Part shown: piece by piece, positions 36,807 through 46,673 of the stretch
Layout of the letters: each line of letters starts with the position of its first letter
How positions within the stretch are numbered: the first letter of the stretch is position 1
NCBI RefSeq assembly: GCF_029017505.1
Contig: NZ_JAQGEI010000010.1
Coordinates: 1-64,000, forward strand
Direction of reading: 5' to 3'
DNA from: Sedimenticola hydrogenitrophicus
GTDB taxonomy: Bacteria > Pseudomonadota > Gammaproteobacteria > Chromatiales > Chromatiaceae
Length of the DNA stretch: 64,000 nucleotides
Made by a program: the position numbers and the translations under genes
Notes under the pieces: generated by a model
What the model was told of the DNA's origin: nothing
The model's database searches: none
What the model saw: only the letters and a program-made list of their open reading frames with translations

Positions 36807-37571
36807 TCATCGCTGCTGCCGGAACTGCCGATTGAGCCGCTCCAGGTCATGCGGCGTATCCACCCCCTGCCCCGGCACCATGCCGGCGGCACTGACGTGT
36901 ATCCGTTCGCCATACCAGAGCACCCGAAGCTGCTCAAGCGACTCGAGCAGTTCCAGGGGAGCGGGTGGCCATTGTATATAGCGTTCCAGAAAGCCGGCCC
37001 GGTAGGCATATAGCCCGATATGTCGTCGATACCCCTGGAGCGTTGCCGGTAACCGCTCCTGGCTGGCAAACTCATCCCGGTTCCAGGGGATGGGTGCGCG
37101 ACTGAAGTAGAGGGCGTAGCCTTTGGCGTCGGTTACCAGTTTGACCACATTCGGATCAAACAGCTGCGCCCCGTCACTCAGATCGGCGGAGAGTGTGGTC
37201 ATCACGGCATCCGCATGCCGTTCCATATCGAGCGCCACCTGGTGCAGCAGCGTGGCGGGCATGTCCGGCTCATCCCCCTGAAGATTGACCACAATCTGAT
37301 CCGCTGTCCAGGCAAACTGTTTCACCACCTCGGCAATGCGATCGGTGCCGCTGCGGTGGCGCGAATCGGTCAGGCAGACCTCGCCGCCAAACCCCCGGAC
37401 ACATGCAGCGATTCGCTGATCGTCCGTAGCCACGACTATCTGCTCGGCGCCACTCTCGACGGCACGCTGGTGCACGTGCTGAATCATCGGTTTCCCGGCG
37501 ATTTCGAGCAGCGGTTTACCCGGCAACCGGGTTGAGGCATAGCGGGCGGGTATGACTACTTTAAAGTTCAT
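36807..37571 (-). CDS. kdsB: CMP-KDO synthetase
   Basis: 3-deoxy-manno-octulosonate cytidylyltransferase, activating KDO for lipopolysaccharide core synthesis. It has the nucleotidyltransferase N-terminus VIPARYASTRLPGKPLLEI and NLQGDEPDMP, plus SRAPIPWNRD. The 254-residue length is normal. It follows ycaR by 32 bases in the lpxK-ycaR-kdsB run. Confidence 0.96.
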   Translation of the reverse strand: MNFKVVIPARYASTRLPGKPLLEIAGKPMIQHVHQRAVESGAEQIVVATDDQRIAACVRGFGGEVCLTDSRHRSGTDRIAEVVKQFAWTADQIVVNLQGDEPDMPATLLHQVALDMERHADAVMTTLSADLSDGAQLFDPNVVKLVTDAKGYALYFSRAPIPWNRDEFASQERLPATLQGYRRHIGLYAYRAGFLERYIQWPPAPLELLESLEQLRVLWYGERIHVSAAGMVPGQGVDTPHDLERLNRQFRQQR

Positions 37572-37603
37572 GCTGACTCCGAAAAGGCGAGACGACGGAT
37601 GGA

Positions 37604-37786
37604 TTATTCGACTTCCTCGTCCGCCGGCAGGCTCCGCGCCTCCTCTTCCAGCATGACCGGGATACCGTCACGGATCGGGAAGGCCAGACGGTCCGCCTTG
37701 CAGATCAGCTCAGCCGCCTTCTTGTTATAGGTCAGTTTGCTCTTGCACAGGGGGCACACCAAGATATCAAGCAATTTTTTATCCAT
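37604..37786 (-). CDS. ycaR: Trm112 family protein (YcaR)
   Basis: A 60-residue zinc-ribbon-like protein starting [18 protein letters not shown]. The first CxxC pair is present; the second pair typical of Trm112 is not, as in E. coli YcaR. ATG 37786 is chosen over GTG 37798. Its start overlaps the lpxK stop. It lies between lpxK and kdsB, the standard order. Its role in bacteria is poorly known. Confidence 0.93.
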   Translation of the reverse strand: MDKKLLDILVCPLCKSKLTYNKKAAELICKADRLAFPIRDGIPVMLEEEARSLPADEEVE

Positions 37787-38792
37787 TTCCAATCTCACTT
37801 ATCCGCTGATCCAGCTGTTGTATGAAGCCCGTATCCGGTTGCGCACTGACTTCCAGGTACCAGTGCCGCCGATGGGCGAATGGAGCGCATTTTACCGCAT
37901 CTTTCTCGGTAATGATTACCGGCAGGGCATCATCCGGGGTTATCTCCGCCTCGCGGAAGCGGTGGTGATCGGGGAACGGATGGGTGCGCGGCCGCAGGCC
38001 CGCCGCACGCAAGGTGTCGAAAAAACGCTCCGGATTACCTATGCCCGCCATGGCATGTACCGGCTGATCTTCAAAGTAGTCCAACCCGACCGCGAGGGAC
38101 GGGGCCGCCAGATTGATCAGTTGTCCCGGTACCAGATTCATCCGGTAGTCGGCCAGTGTTGTCAGGCCAAACGTCTCCAGCCCAGGTGTCGAAGGCCCAT
38201 TGGCGATTACCAGGTCCGCCTGGGCCAGTCGTGAAGCACCCTCACGCAACGGACCGGCCGGCAGAGACAACCCATTGCCCAGCCCCCTTGCGCCGTCGAG
38301 CACTACGATCTCCAGGTCGCGGTGGAGTGCGTAGTGTTGCAGCCCGTCATCGGAGATCAGGATGTTGCAATCGGCCGTGGCAAGCAGCGCCCGGGCTGTT
38401 GCGGGTCTGTCGGGCCCCACCCACAACGGGCAGCCGGTTCGGCTGGCCAGCATCACCGGCTCGTCCCCCACCTGGGTGGGATCGCTTTGCGGCACTACCG
38501 GCAGCGGCCACTCGGTTGCCTTGCCACCATAGCCCCGGGAGATGATACCCGGCTTGTAACCCAGATCCTGCAGGTGTCGCGCCAGCCAGATTACCAGTGG
38601 TGTCTTGCCGGTACCGCCGACGCTGATATTGCCCACGACAATGACCGGGACAGGTAGTTTTTTCGTGGTAAACAGCCCGACCGCATAGGCGCATCGCCGG
38701 AGCCGGCTGACCAGGCTAAACAGCCAGGAGAGCGGCAGCAGGGCTACGGAAACCGGATTGTAGCTATACCAGTAGTGATCCAGACGTTTCAC
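37779..38792 (-). CDS. lpxK: Tetraacyldisaccharide 4'-kinase
   Basis: Adds the 4'-phosphate of lipid A at the inner membrane. The N-terminal membrane-associated helix is followed by the P-loop [13 protein letters not shown]. It has 337 residues. Seven bases separate it from exbD, and it overlaps ycaR downstream. Identity is secure from motif and context. Confidence 0.96.
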   Translation of the reverse strand: MKRLDHYWYSYNPVSVALLPLSWLFSLVSRLRRCAYAVGLFTTKKLPVPVIVVGNISVGGTGKTPLVIWLARHLQDLGYKPGIISRGYGGKATEWPLPVVPQSDPTQVGDEPVMLASRTGCPLWVGPDRPATARALLATADCNILISDDGLQHYALHRDLEIVVLDGARGLGNGLSLPAGPLREGASRLAQADLVIANGPSTPGLETFGLTTLADYRMNLVPGQLINLAAPSLAVGLDYFEDQPVHAMAGIGNPERFFDTLRAAGLRPRTHPFPDHHRFREAEITPDDALPVIITEKDAVKCAPFAHRRHWYLEVSAQPDTGFIQQLDQRISEIGNG

Positions 38793-38799
38793 GGATCGG

Positions 38800-39225
38800 T
38801 CAGTTGCCCTCTACCGGCTGCTTGCCGGGAAAGGTCATGTTGACAAAGCCCAGTTGACTGGTGACATCCATCACCTTGAACACCGACTGAAAGGGGGTAC
38901 GGGCATCCGCCTTGATGATCACCGGCAGGTCCCGACGCATGCCGGCCGCCTTTTCGATGGCCCGCTTCAGGGTGTCGGCCTCGGTGTTCACCACCTCCCG
39001 TTCGTCCACGTAGAAGCGCCCGCTGGCATCGACGGTAATCGCCAGGACCTTTTCCGCCTCCACCTGCTCATCCTGGGTGGCAGCCGTCGGCAGTTCCACC
39101 TTGATCCGCGACTCCTTGTCGAAGGTGGTGGAGACCATGAAGAAGATCAGCAGCAGGAACACCACGTCGATCAACGGGGTGAGGTTCAGCTCGGGTGACT
39201 CCTTGCGATGGGGGCGTAGATTCAC
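38800..39225 (-). CDS. exbD: ExbD/TolR family biopolymer transport protein
   Basis: A 141-residue protein with one membrane helix starting at LTPLIDVVFLLLIFF, including the conserved Asp used in proton coupling, followed by a periplasmic domain. It pairs with the ExbB/TolQ-type channel gene directly upstream (six bases). No TonB is seen. The pair next to comEC and lpxK is conserved in many gammaproteobacteria; its energised partner is not clear. Confidence 0.92.
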   Translation of the reverse strand: MNLRPHRKESPELNLTPLIDVVFLLLIFFMVSTTFDKESRIKVELPTAATQDEQVEAEKVLAITVDASGRFYVDEREVVNTEADTLKRAIEKAAGMRRDLPVIIKADARTPFQSVFKVMDVTSQLGFVNMTFPGKQPVEGN

Positions 39226-39231
39226 CTCGAT

Positions 39232-39846
39232 TTACTCCTGCTCACGCTCGCCCTGCATCACCTCGACCATTTTCAGCGCCTGCTCCTCCATCTTGATCAC
39301 CAGCCGATCCACCTTGCCGCCGAAGTAGCGGTGGAACATCAGGCTGGGAATGGCCACGGAGAGGCCGGCAGCCGTGGTGATCAGGGCCTCGGAGATGCCC
39401 CCGGCGAGCACGGTGGGATTGCCGACACCCGCGGTCATGATGGCGGCGAATACCTTGATCATGCCGATCACCGTACCCAGCAGCCCCAGCAGGGGGGCGA
39501 TGGAGGCGATGGTGCCCAGGGTGTTCAGGTAGCGCTCCAGCTCATGGACCACCTGACGACCCACCTCCTCTATCGCCTCTTTCATCACAATCCTGGAATG
39601 CTGGCGATTGGCCAGGCCGGCGGACAGGATACGTCCCAGGGGGGAGCCCTCCTTGACGGTCACCACGTGGGCGTTGGTGAGCTGCCCCTTGCTATGCAGC
39701 TGCCAGATCTGGGCCACCAGGTTGTTCGGTATGACGCGTCTGGATCGAAGCGCCCAGAGCCGCTCGATAATGATCGCCAGGGCGACGATGGAGCATGCGA
39801 TGATAGGCAGCATGAGTATGCCACCGGCCTTAACCAGTTCAAACAC
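39232..39846 (-). CDS. exbB: MotA/TolQ/ExbB proton channel protein
   Basis: A 204-residue inner-membrane protein with three membrane helices and the conserved segment LNTLGTIASIAPLLGLLGTV. It forms the proton channel with the downstream ExbD-like protein, converting proton-motive force to motion or force at the cell envelope. Whether it works with TonB, TolA or another partner is not decided by sequence. Confidence 0.92.
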   Translation of the reverse strand: MFELVKAGGILMLPIIACSIVALAIIIERLWALRSRRVIPNNLVAQIWQLHSKGQLTNAHVVTVKEGSPLGRILSAGLANRQHSRIVMKEAIEEVGRQVVHELERYLNTLGTIASIAPLLGLLGTVIGMIKVFAAIMTAGVGNPTVLAGGISEALITTAAGLSVAIPSLMFHRYFGGKVDRLVIKMEEQALKMVEVMQGEREQE

Positions 39847-39972
39847 CTTATCTAGTCCCTCTGGAGTTGGTTTGTGCGGATCAGGGCAACCCGCCCCACC
39901 AAATGAGCAGTATCATACTGTATTCCATGCCGTGATCGAAAGCTGTTAGGCATTTCCCATCCCGATCGGTTG

Positions 39973-42285
39973 TCAGAAGGGTGTCGACATCCAGTAACGC
40001 CGGTGGGTCTTGCGATAACTGAAGGGGCCTTCGATCCGGCCGTCCGCCGTGAACCGCAGGGATATCGCACCGGCTTCGGCGGTATTCAGCAGAGTCGCCC
40101 CCCTCGCCTGCCAGCGTTGCCGTACCACCGCCTTGGGGAATCCATAACGGTTGCGGTAGCCGGCCGATATCAGGCCGTAGCGTGCGCCGGTTGCGTTGAT
40201 GAACCGCATGCTCGAAGAACCGGCGCTGCCGTGATGCGGCACCGTCACCACTGTCGACGCCAGGCGCTCCCCATGGTGCGCAATCAAGCGCTCCTCTGCT
40301 GCCGCTTCGATATCCCCGGTCAGCAACAGCTGCCCGGCGGCCGTGGCGACGGCAAGCACACAGGAGGCATCATTGCCCCGCCAGTGTGAAGCGGCGTCCG
40401 GGTGCAGTATCTCAAAGCGTACCCCGTCCCAGGTCCAGTGCGTACCGGCCGCGCAGCGCACCGGTCTGCCGCTGGGAATACGCTCCGGCTCACCGCTCAA
40501 CAGCGTTCCCGAGGGAAGCTCCTGCAGCACGGATGCCAACCCGCCACGGTGATCCATATCACCATTGGTGACGATGATCCGGTCGATTTTCTCCACACCC
40601 CGGCTCCTCAGGTAGGGCAGCACTACCGCCGCCCCGGTATCAAATCCCGATGGAAACCGGGGTCCTGCGTCATAGAGCAGCACGTGCCGCGAGGTCTGCA
40701 GTACGATGGCCAGCCCCTGTCCCACATCGAGCATGGTCATCCAGACCTCGCCCCGGGGAGGTGACGCAGGCCGGTGGAACAGCAGCGGCCAGATCAGCAG
40801 CAATCCCAGCCACCTTCCAGGGATGCCTGCCGGCAGCAACAGCAACAGGATGCTCAACAGCATGCCCAGCAGCATCCACAGCGGAGGGACGCCGGCCAGG
40901 GTGATGGTTTCGCTATACTCCGCCACCAGGGCCAGGAGCCCCTGCGTCTGTCCCAGCAACCAGGCCGTGGCGGCCAGCAGCATGCTCCCCAGGGTCGGCC
41001 ACAGCATCAGTGTGGTCACCGAGAGCAGCGTAAGCGGCACCAGCAGCAGTGAGAAGAGTGGGACCACGATGAGATTCACCAGGGGGGAGACGATCGGCAG
41101 CTCAAAGCCCAGCAAAAGCAGTAGCGGGGCAAGGCCCAGGGCTACGACCCACTGCACCCTGAACAGCCCCGCCATGAGTGCCGCCTTCAGTCTGAGCCGG
41201 CCGAGGATGCCCAGCAGAATCACCGCCACCGCCCCGAAAGAGAGCCAGAAACCGGGCGATATCACCGAGATCGGATCCAGCAGCACGATCGATAGCAAGG
41301 CCATACAGAGACTCCGTTCCGGTTGAACGGGGCGGCGGCAGAGTACGCCGCCGAGCATCGCGGACAACATCACCAGTGCCCTGACACAGGGGATGGCGAA
41401 GCCCGCCAGTCCGGCATAACAGAAGCCGCTGATCAGGGCGGCAACGGCGCCCGCCTGGGGGGCGGGCATCAGGCCGCAGAGCCTGGCGGAGCGCCGCCAT
41501 AGCCCACTGGCGAGAAAAAAACCGATGCCGGAGACGATGCCGATGTGCAGTCCGGATATCGCCACCAGATGATTGGTGCCGGTCTTGCGAAATGCCGACC
41601 ACTCCGCCGGCGAGATGCGGCTGCGATCGCCTATCATCAGGGCACGCACCAGACCTGCCGGCTCTCCCGGCTGCAGCACCGAGTCGATGCGTTCGGCGAT
41701 GGCTTGGCGCATCCGCTCAAACTGATAGCCGATAGCTACGCTACCCAGGCGGCGGTTCACAGGGCCGCCACGGATGTAGCCGGTGGCCCGGATCCCCTTC
41801 TGGAACAGGCTGGCTTCATAGTCGAACGCGCCGGGATTGGCCAGACCGTGGGGGCGTTTCAGGCGCACCGAGAACTGCCAGCGGTCACCCGCCGACAGCG
41901 CCGGGGCATGCCGATACCAGTTCAACAGCACCCGACCGGGAACGGGGTAGGTCTGTTGCGCGTCGGCGAGTTGCTCGACCTGAAACCAGAAGCGAGTTCG
42001 ATCGGCGGTTACATCCGGAAGCGATTCGATGACACCGGTGGCCAGTAAATCGGCCCCTTCCAGGGCTTCCGGCAGCGCGGCATCCAGTGCGGAATGGGCC
42101 ATGACGGCGGCCCAGAAGAACCCACACAGCAGGGTGGCGGGCAGCTGAATGAGTGGATTGGCGCGGTATCGCCAGGCAAACAGACAGAGCGGCAATAACA
42201 GCGGCCACGCGGACAACGGAGGCAGTGTCGACTGGAACTGTAGCAGCACAACACCGGACACAAAGGCGACCGTGGTGTAAATCAT
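39973..42285 (-). CDS. comEC: ComEC/Rec2 DNA-internalisation protein
   Basis: A 770-residue inner-membrane channel for single-stranded DNA uptake. An N-terminal domain is followed by many membrane helices of the Competence domain (about 200-500) and a C-terminal metallo-beta-lactamase-like domain (VGQGLAIVLQTSRHVLLYDAG; VTNGDMDHRGG; TVVTVPHHGSAG). In the metal motif the usual first His is replaced by Asn (NGDMDH). It leads the block comEC-exbB-exbD-lpxK. Natural competence is possible but not shown. Confidence 0.93.
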   Translation of the reverse strand: MIYTTVAFVSGVVLLQFQSTLPPLSAWPLLLPLCLFAWRYRANPLIQLPATLLCGFFWAAVMAHSALDAALPEALEGADLLATGVIESLPDVTADRTRFWFQVEQLADAQQTYPVPGRVLLNWYRHAPALSAGDRWQFSVRLKRPHGLANPGAFDYEASLFQKGIRATGYIRGGPVNRRLGSVAIGYQFERMRQAIAERIDSVLQPGEPAGLVRALMIGDRSRISPAEWSAFRKTGTNHLVAISGLHIGIVSGIGFFLASGLWRRSARLCGLMPAPQAGAVAALISGFCYAGLAGFAIPCVRALVMLSAMLGGVLCRRPVQPERSLCMALLSIVLLDPISVISPGFWLSFGAVAVILLGILGRLRLKAALMAGLFRVQWVVALGLAPLLLLLGFELPIVSPLVNLIVVPLFSLLLVPLTLLSVTTLMLWPTLGSMLLAATAWLLGQTQGLLALVAEYSETITLAGVPPLWMLLGMLLSILLLLLPAGIPGRWLGLLLIWPLLFHRPASPPRGEVWMTMLDVGQGLAIVLQTSRHVLLYDAGPRFPSGFDTGAAVVLPYLRSRGVEKIDRIIVTNGDMDHRGGLASVLQELPSGTLLSGEPERIPSGRPVRCAAGTHWTWDGVRFEILHPDAASHWRGNDASCVLAVATAAGQLLLTGDIEAAAEERLIAHHGERLASTVVTVPHHGSAGSSSMRFINATGARYGLISAGYRNRYGFPKAVVRQRWQARGATLLNTAEAGAISLRFTADGRIEGPFSYRKTHRRYWMSTPF

Positions 42286-42558
42286 CTCCCTTCCCTGGGT
42301 CAGATATTTAACGAAGCAGTAGATTAAGTCTTATGGCCGTTTAACGCCAGCGCTATCTGCCCCCACATACCGGGAAGCGCGGGCCGGCTGAACCGGCCGC
42401 TCCTCGCGCCGGCCTCAGGTCGCTGACCACCCGGTCTGAATCGCCCGCCGGCAATCGATATTTACCGTGCATATCGTGCATATACTGGTCAAAAGGGTGT
42501 GGGCATGATTCAATACTCTGCCCTTGACAGGGGGATTGCATGGTTGAGAAGAGGTTGT
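42286..42558. promoter_or_regulatory. Divergent promoter region with GC palindrome and 9-bp tandem repeat
   Basis: This gap between comEC and a DUF2062 gene holds a GC-rich hairpin (GGCCGGCTGAACCGGCC near 42394) and CGTGCATAT repeated twice in tandem (42466-42483). No gene is visible. The tandem repeat could be an operator. Confidence 0.4.
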
Positions 42559-43071
42559 ATGCCGAAACACCTGATCAAACGATTTACCCCGAATCGCGAG
42601 ACGATTCGAAATCACCGGCACCTCAAGGTATTTGGTCAGCTTCTCCACGATCCGAACCTCTGGCACATGAACCGCCGCTCTGTCGCCGGTGCCTTTGCCG
42701 TCGGGCTATTCTGGGCCCTCATTCCCATACCCTTCCAGATGATTGCCGCCGCAGCCACCGCCATACCGACCCGGGTCAATATGCCGATCTCGCTGGCCCT
42801 GGTATGGGTCACCAATCCGCTCACCATGCCGCCGATGTTCTATTTCACCTATCTGGTCGGCACCTGGATCCTGGGCACTCCGGCGGCCAACGGCCACTTT
42901 GAACCGACCATGGCATGGTTCAGCCACAGCATGGGAAATATCTGGCTACCGCTCTACCTGGGTAGCCTGGTGTGCGCACTGATTGCCGCCCTCCTGGGCT
43001 ACCTCTCCATTCGCGGACTCTGGCGCATGCACATCATCTCGAACTGGAAAAACCGGCGGGGTCAGAAATAG
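42559..43071 (+). CDS. DUF2062 membrane protein
   Basis: A protein of about 170 residues starting MPKHLIKRFTPNRETIRNH, chosen because GAAGAGG lies at good spacing. It has two or three hydrophobic segments (FAVGLFWALIPIPFQMIAAA; ALVWVTNPLTMPPMFYF) typical of DUF2062, a family of unknown function often near ComEC and lolD genes. The stop lies a few bases from the convergent lolD. Confidence 0.88.
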   Translation: MPKHLIKRFTPNRETIRNHRHLKVFGQLLHDPNLWHMNRRSVAGAFAVGLFWALIPIPFQMIAAAATAIPTRVNMPISLALVWVTNPLTMPPMFYFTYLVGTWILGTPAANGHFEPTMAWFSHSMGNIWLPLYLGSLVCALIAALLGYLSIRGLWRMHIISNWKNRRGQK

Positions 43072-43075
43072 GCGC

Positions 43076-43765
43076 TTAGGGCTCGCCGTTCAACACGCCA
43101 TCGGAGAGGTGCAGCACCCGGTCCATACTTTCCGCCAGCGCGATGTCGTGGGTCACGACGATAAAGCTGGTCTGCAGATCCCGGTTCAGCTCGAGCATCA
43201 GTTCGTAGACCTGCCTTGCCGTTTTCTGGTCCAGGTTTCCGGTCGGCTCATCGGCCAGTACACAGCGCGGGTGGCTGACCAGTGCCCTGGCCACCGCGGC
43301 CCGTTGGCGTTCGCCACCGGAAAGCTCGGCCGGCTTATGGTCCAGCCTGTGCTCCAGGCCGACCCGTGACAGCATCTGCTCCGCCCGTCGCCGGGCTTCG
43401 GGCACCGGATGATTGCCGATCATCAACGGCATGGCGACATTCTCCAGGGCGGTGAACTCCGGCAGCAGGTGGTGAAACTGGTAGACAAACCCCAGGGCCT
43501 GGTTGCGCAGCAGGCCCCGCGCCTTCTCGTTCATGCGTTCCAAGTCCTGACCGTCAACCAGGATCTGCCCGCCGGTGGCCCGGTCCAGTCCCCCCAGACA
43601 GTGCAGCAGCGTACTCTTGCCCGAGCCGGAACTGCCGACGATGGCGACCCGTTCACCGCGGCCGATGCGCAGGGTGATGCCGTTCAGCACCTTCACGGTT
43701 AGTTTTCCATCGACAAAGGTCCGGGTCAGATCCCGGCATTCGATCACGCTGGTCTGATCACTCAT
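43076..43765 (-). CDS. lolD: Lipoprotein-releasing ABC transporter ATPase LolD
   Basis: The ATPase of the LolCDE complex that extracts outer-membrane lipoproteins from the inner membrane. Walker [10 protein letters not shown], signature [15 protein letters not shown] and Walker [13 protein letters not shown] are all intact. ATG 43765 gives [15 protein letters not shown] and overlaps the lolC stop by eight bases. It has 229 residues, normal. Confidence 0.96.
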   Translation of the reverse strand: MSDQTSVIECRDLTRTFVDGKLTVKVLNGITLRIGRGERVAIVGSSGSGKSTLLHCLGGLDRATGGQILVDGQDLERMNEKARGLLRNQALGFVYQFHHLLPEFTALENVAMPLMIGNHPVPEARRRAEQMLSRVGLEHRLDHKPAELSGGERQRAAVARALVSHPRCVLADEPTGNLDQKTARQVYELMLELNRDLQTSFIVVTHDIALAESMDRVLHLSDGVLNGEP

Positions 43766-45005
43766 ACCGCAACGCCTCGGCCGGCTGGGTACGGGAGGCA
43801 CGCCAGGCGGGATAGAGAGTGGCCACCAGGGTGATGAAGAAGGCGCTGATACTGATCATGCCCACATCATCCCAGTGCAGATCGGACGGCAGGGTGCTGA
43901 TGTAGTAGATATTGGGATCCAGAAAGTTCACATCAAAGAACCCTTCGACCGATTTAACAAGCGATTCAAGATTCAGCGACAGCAGGATGCCGCCGCCAAT
44001 CCCCAGCAGGGTCCCGACAAAGCCGATGGTGGCCCCCTGGATGATGAAGATGCCCATGATGCTACGCGGCGAGATGCCCAGGGTGCGCAGGATGGCGATG
44101 TCGCTCTGCTTGTCCGTCACCACCATCACCAGGGTCGACACGATATTGAAGGCCGCCACGGCGACGATCAGGAACAGGATCAGCGACATCATGCGCTTCT
44201 CGGTGCGCAACGCGCTGAAGAAATTCCGATGCTGGAAGGTCCAGTCACTGACCCGGTAGACCCCCGGTAGCTGTTTCGCCAGCTCGCGTGAGACCTGGGG
44301 GGCCAGGTAGAGGTCGTCGAGCTTGAGCCGGACGCCAGTGACGCCTTCGTCAAGCTTCAGCAGTCTGGCGGCGTCCTGCATGTGGATCAGCGCCAGTCCC
44401 CGGTCATACTCCCCCATGCCGACCTCGAAGATACCGCTGACCGTGAAGCGCTTCAGCCGCGGCATGGCGCCGGCGGGGGTGATGCGTATCTGCGGTGTGA
44501 CCACCGTCACCTTGTCGCCGACCCCGACCCCCAGCAGCAGGGCCAGCTCCTTGCCCAGGATGATATCAAAACCGCCGGCAGCCAATTGATCGAGACGCCC
44601 GGTCAGCATATGTTCGCCCACTTCCGAGACCCGCGGTTCGTACTCCGGCAGAATCCCGCGCAGGATGGCCCCGTTCACCTTTTGCCCATTGGTCAACATG
44701 GTCTGGGCCTCGATGAAGGGCGCCTGCCCAACCACGTTGGGGTGCCGGGTGGACAACTCCATCGCCTGCTGCCAATCCGTCAGATTGTTCTGATAAGAGG
44801 AGATGGTGGCGTGAGAAGTCATTCCGAGAATTCGTTCACGGACTTCTTTGTGAAAGCCATTCATAACTGAGAGCACCGCGATCAACGCCACCACGCCCAG
44901 CATGATCCCCAGCATGGAGATCAGCGAGATGAAGGAGATGAAGTGGTTGCGTCGCTTGGCACGCGTGTACCGCAATCCGATATACAGTTCGAGAGGCTTA
45001 TACAT
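43758..45005 (-). CDS. lolC: Lipoprotein-releasing permease LolC/LolE
   Basis: The membrane subunit of LolCDE. It has 415 residues, an N-terminal membrane helix ([22 protein letters not shown]), a large periplasmic domain and three C-terminal helices. Only one permease gene is seen, so the complex may use a single LolF-type permease, or lolE may lie elsewhere. It is followed by overlapping lolD. Confidence 0.94.
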   Translation of the reverse strand: MYKPLELYIGLRYTRAKRRNHFISFISLISMLGIMLGVVALIAVLSVMNGFHKEVRERILGMTSHATISSYQNNLTDWQQAMELSTRHPNVVGQAPFIEAQTMLTNGQKVNGAILRGILPEYEPRVSEVGEHMLTGRLDQLAAGGFDIILGKELALLLGVGVGDKVTVVTPQIRITPAGAMPRLKRFTVSGIFEVGMGEYDRGLALIHMQDAARLLKLDEGVTGVRLKLDDLYLAPQVSRELAKQLPGVYRVSDWTFQHRNFFSALRTEKRMMSLILFLIVAVAAFNIVSTLVMVVTDKQSDIAILRTLGISPRSIMGIFIIQGATIGFVGTLLGIGGGILLSLNLESLVKSVEGFFDVNFLDPNIYYISTLPSDLHWDDVGMISISAFFITLVATLYPAWRASRTQPAEALRYE

Positions 45006-45164
45006 AGGCGCGCATTAAACCATATTCCGAAAGCCGCTCCCAGCCATCCAAGGCTTCCGCGGCATAAATCCATCCCTGGATAAAAAAACACCTTTGTGTT
45101 TCGGGAACTAGATCAAAATGCTATATTTTACTTTAGAGAATAAGAGGACAGGAGTTCCAATATC

Positions 45165-45455
45165 ATGAAACCCATTTCAACACTGTTGCTGGTTGCTGCG
45201 CTCTCGTCCGTCACCCCGTTGGCATCAGCCGATGTGCTCTTGCTCGATGCCATCGAGCAGGCTCCCGCCAACAGCAGCGAGGGCTTGGTGCGTCCTCGCG
45301 CCGGACAGACCATGGACGCGGTTCGCGCCCGGTTCGGGGAGCCCGAAAAAGAGCTGCCCTGGGTCGGCGAGCCGCCGATTACCCGCTGGGTCTATGCCGA
45401 TTTCACCGTCTACTTTGAAAACGAGTACGTGATCAACACGGTCGTTCACCGCTGA
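45165..45455 (+). CDS. Secreted small protein with BamE/SmpA-like motif
   Basis: A 96-residue protein with a clear Sec signal peptide (MKPISTLLLVAALSSVTPLASA). The mature part contains RAGQTMDAVRARFGEP, similar to the GMTxDQVxxxxGxP motif of SmpA/BamE-like folds, but there is no lipobox. A strong AGGACAGGAG ribosome site precedes the ATG. It precedes the putrescine genes by about 25 bases. Function unknown; the fold comparison is inference. Confidence 0.7.
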   Translation: MKPISTLLLVAALSSVTPLASADVLLLDAIEQAPANSSEGLVRPRAGQTMDAVRARFGEPEKELPWVGEPPITRWVYADFTVYFENEYVINTVVHR

Positions 45456-45480
45456 TCTGTCAGGCACCGGCCAATCGCCG

Positions 45481-46572
45481 GTGCCGCTCCAATGGGACCA
45501 CACACCCTTGACATCCGAGTATCTCCTGCCTGCCGAGTGGGCGAACCAATCCGCGATCATGTTGACCTGGCCACATCGGCAGACCGATTGGGCCGACCAT
45601 CTTGCCGAGGTTGACCAGGTCTACCTCGCCATCAGCCGGCAGGTCACCCGCTTCCAGCGGCTGCTGATCGTCTGCCAGAACGAGCGACATCATAAGCTCA
45701 TCAGCGGGAAGCTTGCCGCAGCGGGAATTGCTCCCGAACGGTTGCACTTCGCCATCGCCCCCTCCAACGACAGCTGGGCCAGGGACCACGCGCCATTGAC
45801 CTGTATCGGCGAGAAAGGTGCCTTGTTGCTGGATTTCCAGTTCAACGGCTGGGGCGGAAAGTATCCGGCCGAATTGGATACCCGGATCAATCAGCAGCTG
45901 TTCCGTGCCGGGGTATTCGCCGCAACCGAACAGCGCAGCGTACCCCTGGTGCTCGAAGGGGGGGCCGTGGAGACCGATGGGCTGGGGACGCTGCTGGCCA
46001 CCCGCAGTTCGGTCCTGACCCGCAGCAGGAATCCCGACCTGACGGCAGACCAGGTGGAGTCCATACTCTCCCAGCAGCTGGGATTCGATCGCTTCCTGTG
46101 GCTGGAGCATGGTCATCTCTCCGGCGACGACACCGACGGCCATATCGACACCCTGGCCCGGTTTGCCGACCCGGCGACCATCCTCTACGCCACGGCAACC
46201 GCGGAAGATCCCGACTATCCGGAGCTGGAGGCCATGGCCGCCGAACTACGCGCCTTCAGACAACGGGATGGGCAACCTTACCGGCTGATAGCACTGCCAC
46301 CGATTCCGCCGATTTTATCCAAACAGGGCGACCGCCTGCCGGCGGGCTATGCCAATTTCCTGATCATCAACGGCGCGGTACTGCTCCCGGTGTATAATAT
46401 TCCACAGGATGCGGCGGCGATCCGCGCGCTGCAGGCCTGTTTTCCGCAGCGTGAGATTATCCCGATCGACTGCCTGCCGTTGATTCGCCAGAACGGCAGC
46501 CTGCACTGTATCACCATGCAGTTTCCCGCACAGGTGACATTGTCCCCCGCGGAAGCGTCGTTGCCGGCCTGA
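45481..46572 (+). CDS. aguA: Agmatine deiminase family protein
   Basis: Converts agmatine to N-carbamoylputrescine plus ammonia. The guanidino-modifying fold shows WARDHAPLTC, EGGAVETDG, the His-Asp segment SGDDTDGHIDTLARF and the catalytic Cys in GSLHCITMQFP near residue 343. It has 363 residues from a GTG at 45481; a TTG at 45508 is an alternative. It is followed by the N-carbamoylputrescine amidase gene, giving a two-step route to putrescine. Confidence 0.92.
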   Translation: MPLQWDHTPLTSEYLLPAEWANQSAIMLTWPHRQTDWADHLAEVDQVYLAISRQVTRFQRLLIVCQNERHHKLISGKLAAAGIAPERLHFAIAPSNDSWARDHAPLTCIGEKGALLLDFQFNGWGGKYPAELDTRINQQLFRAGVFAATEQRSVPLVLEGGAVETDGLGTLLATRSSVLTRSRNPDLTADQVESILSQQLGFDRFLWLEHGHLSGDDTDGHIDTLARFADPATILYATATAEDPDYPELEAMAAELRAFRQRDGQPYRLIALPPIPPILSKQGDRLPAGYANFLIINGAVLLPVYNIPQDAAAIRALQACFPQREIIPIDCLPLIRQNGSLHCITMQFPAQVTLSPAEASLPA

Positions 46573-46673
46573 ACAGCGGGGTTGTGGGCGCCGATCCAAT
46601 GCGGTTAAATCAGTACAGACCCGTTGCGCCCCGTTTGCTCAGGGGCATAGAATCCAGCCTTGAATCCATAGCC

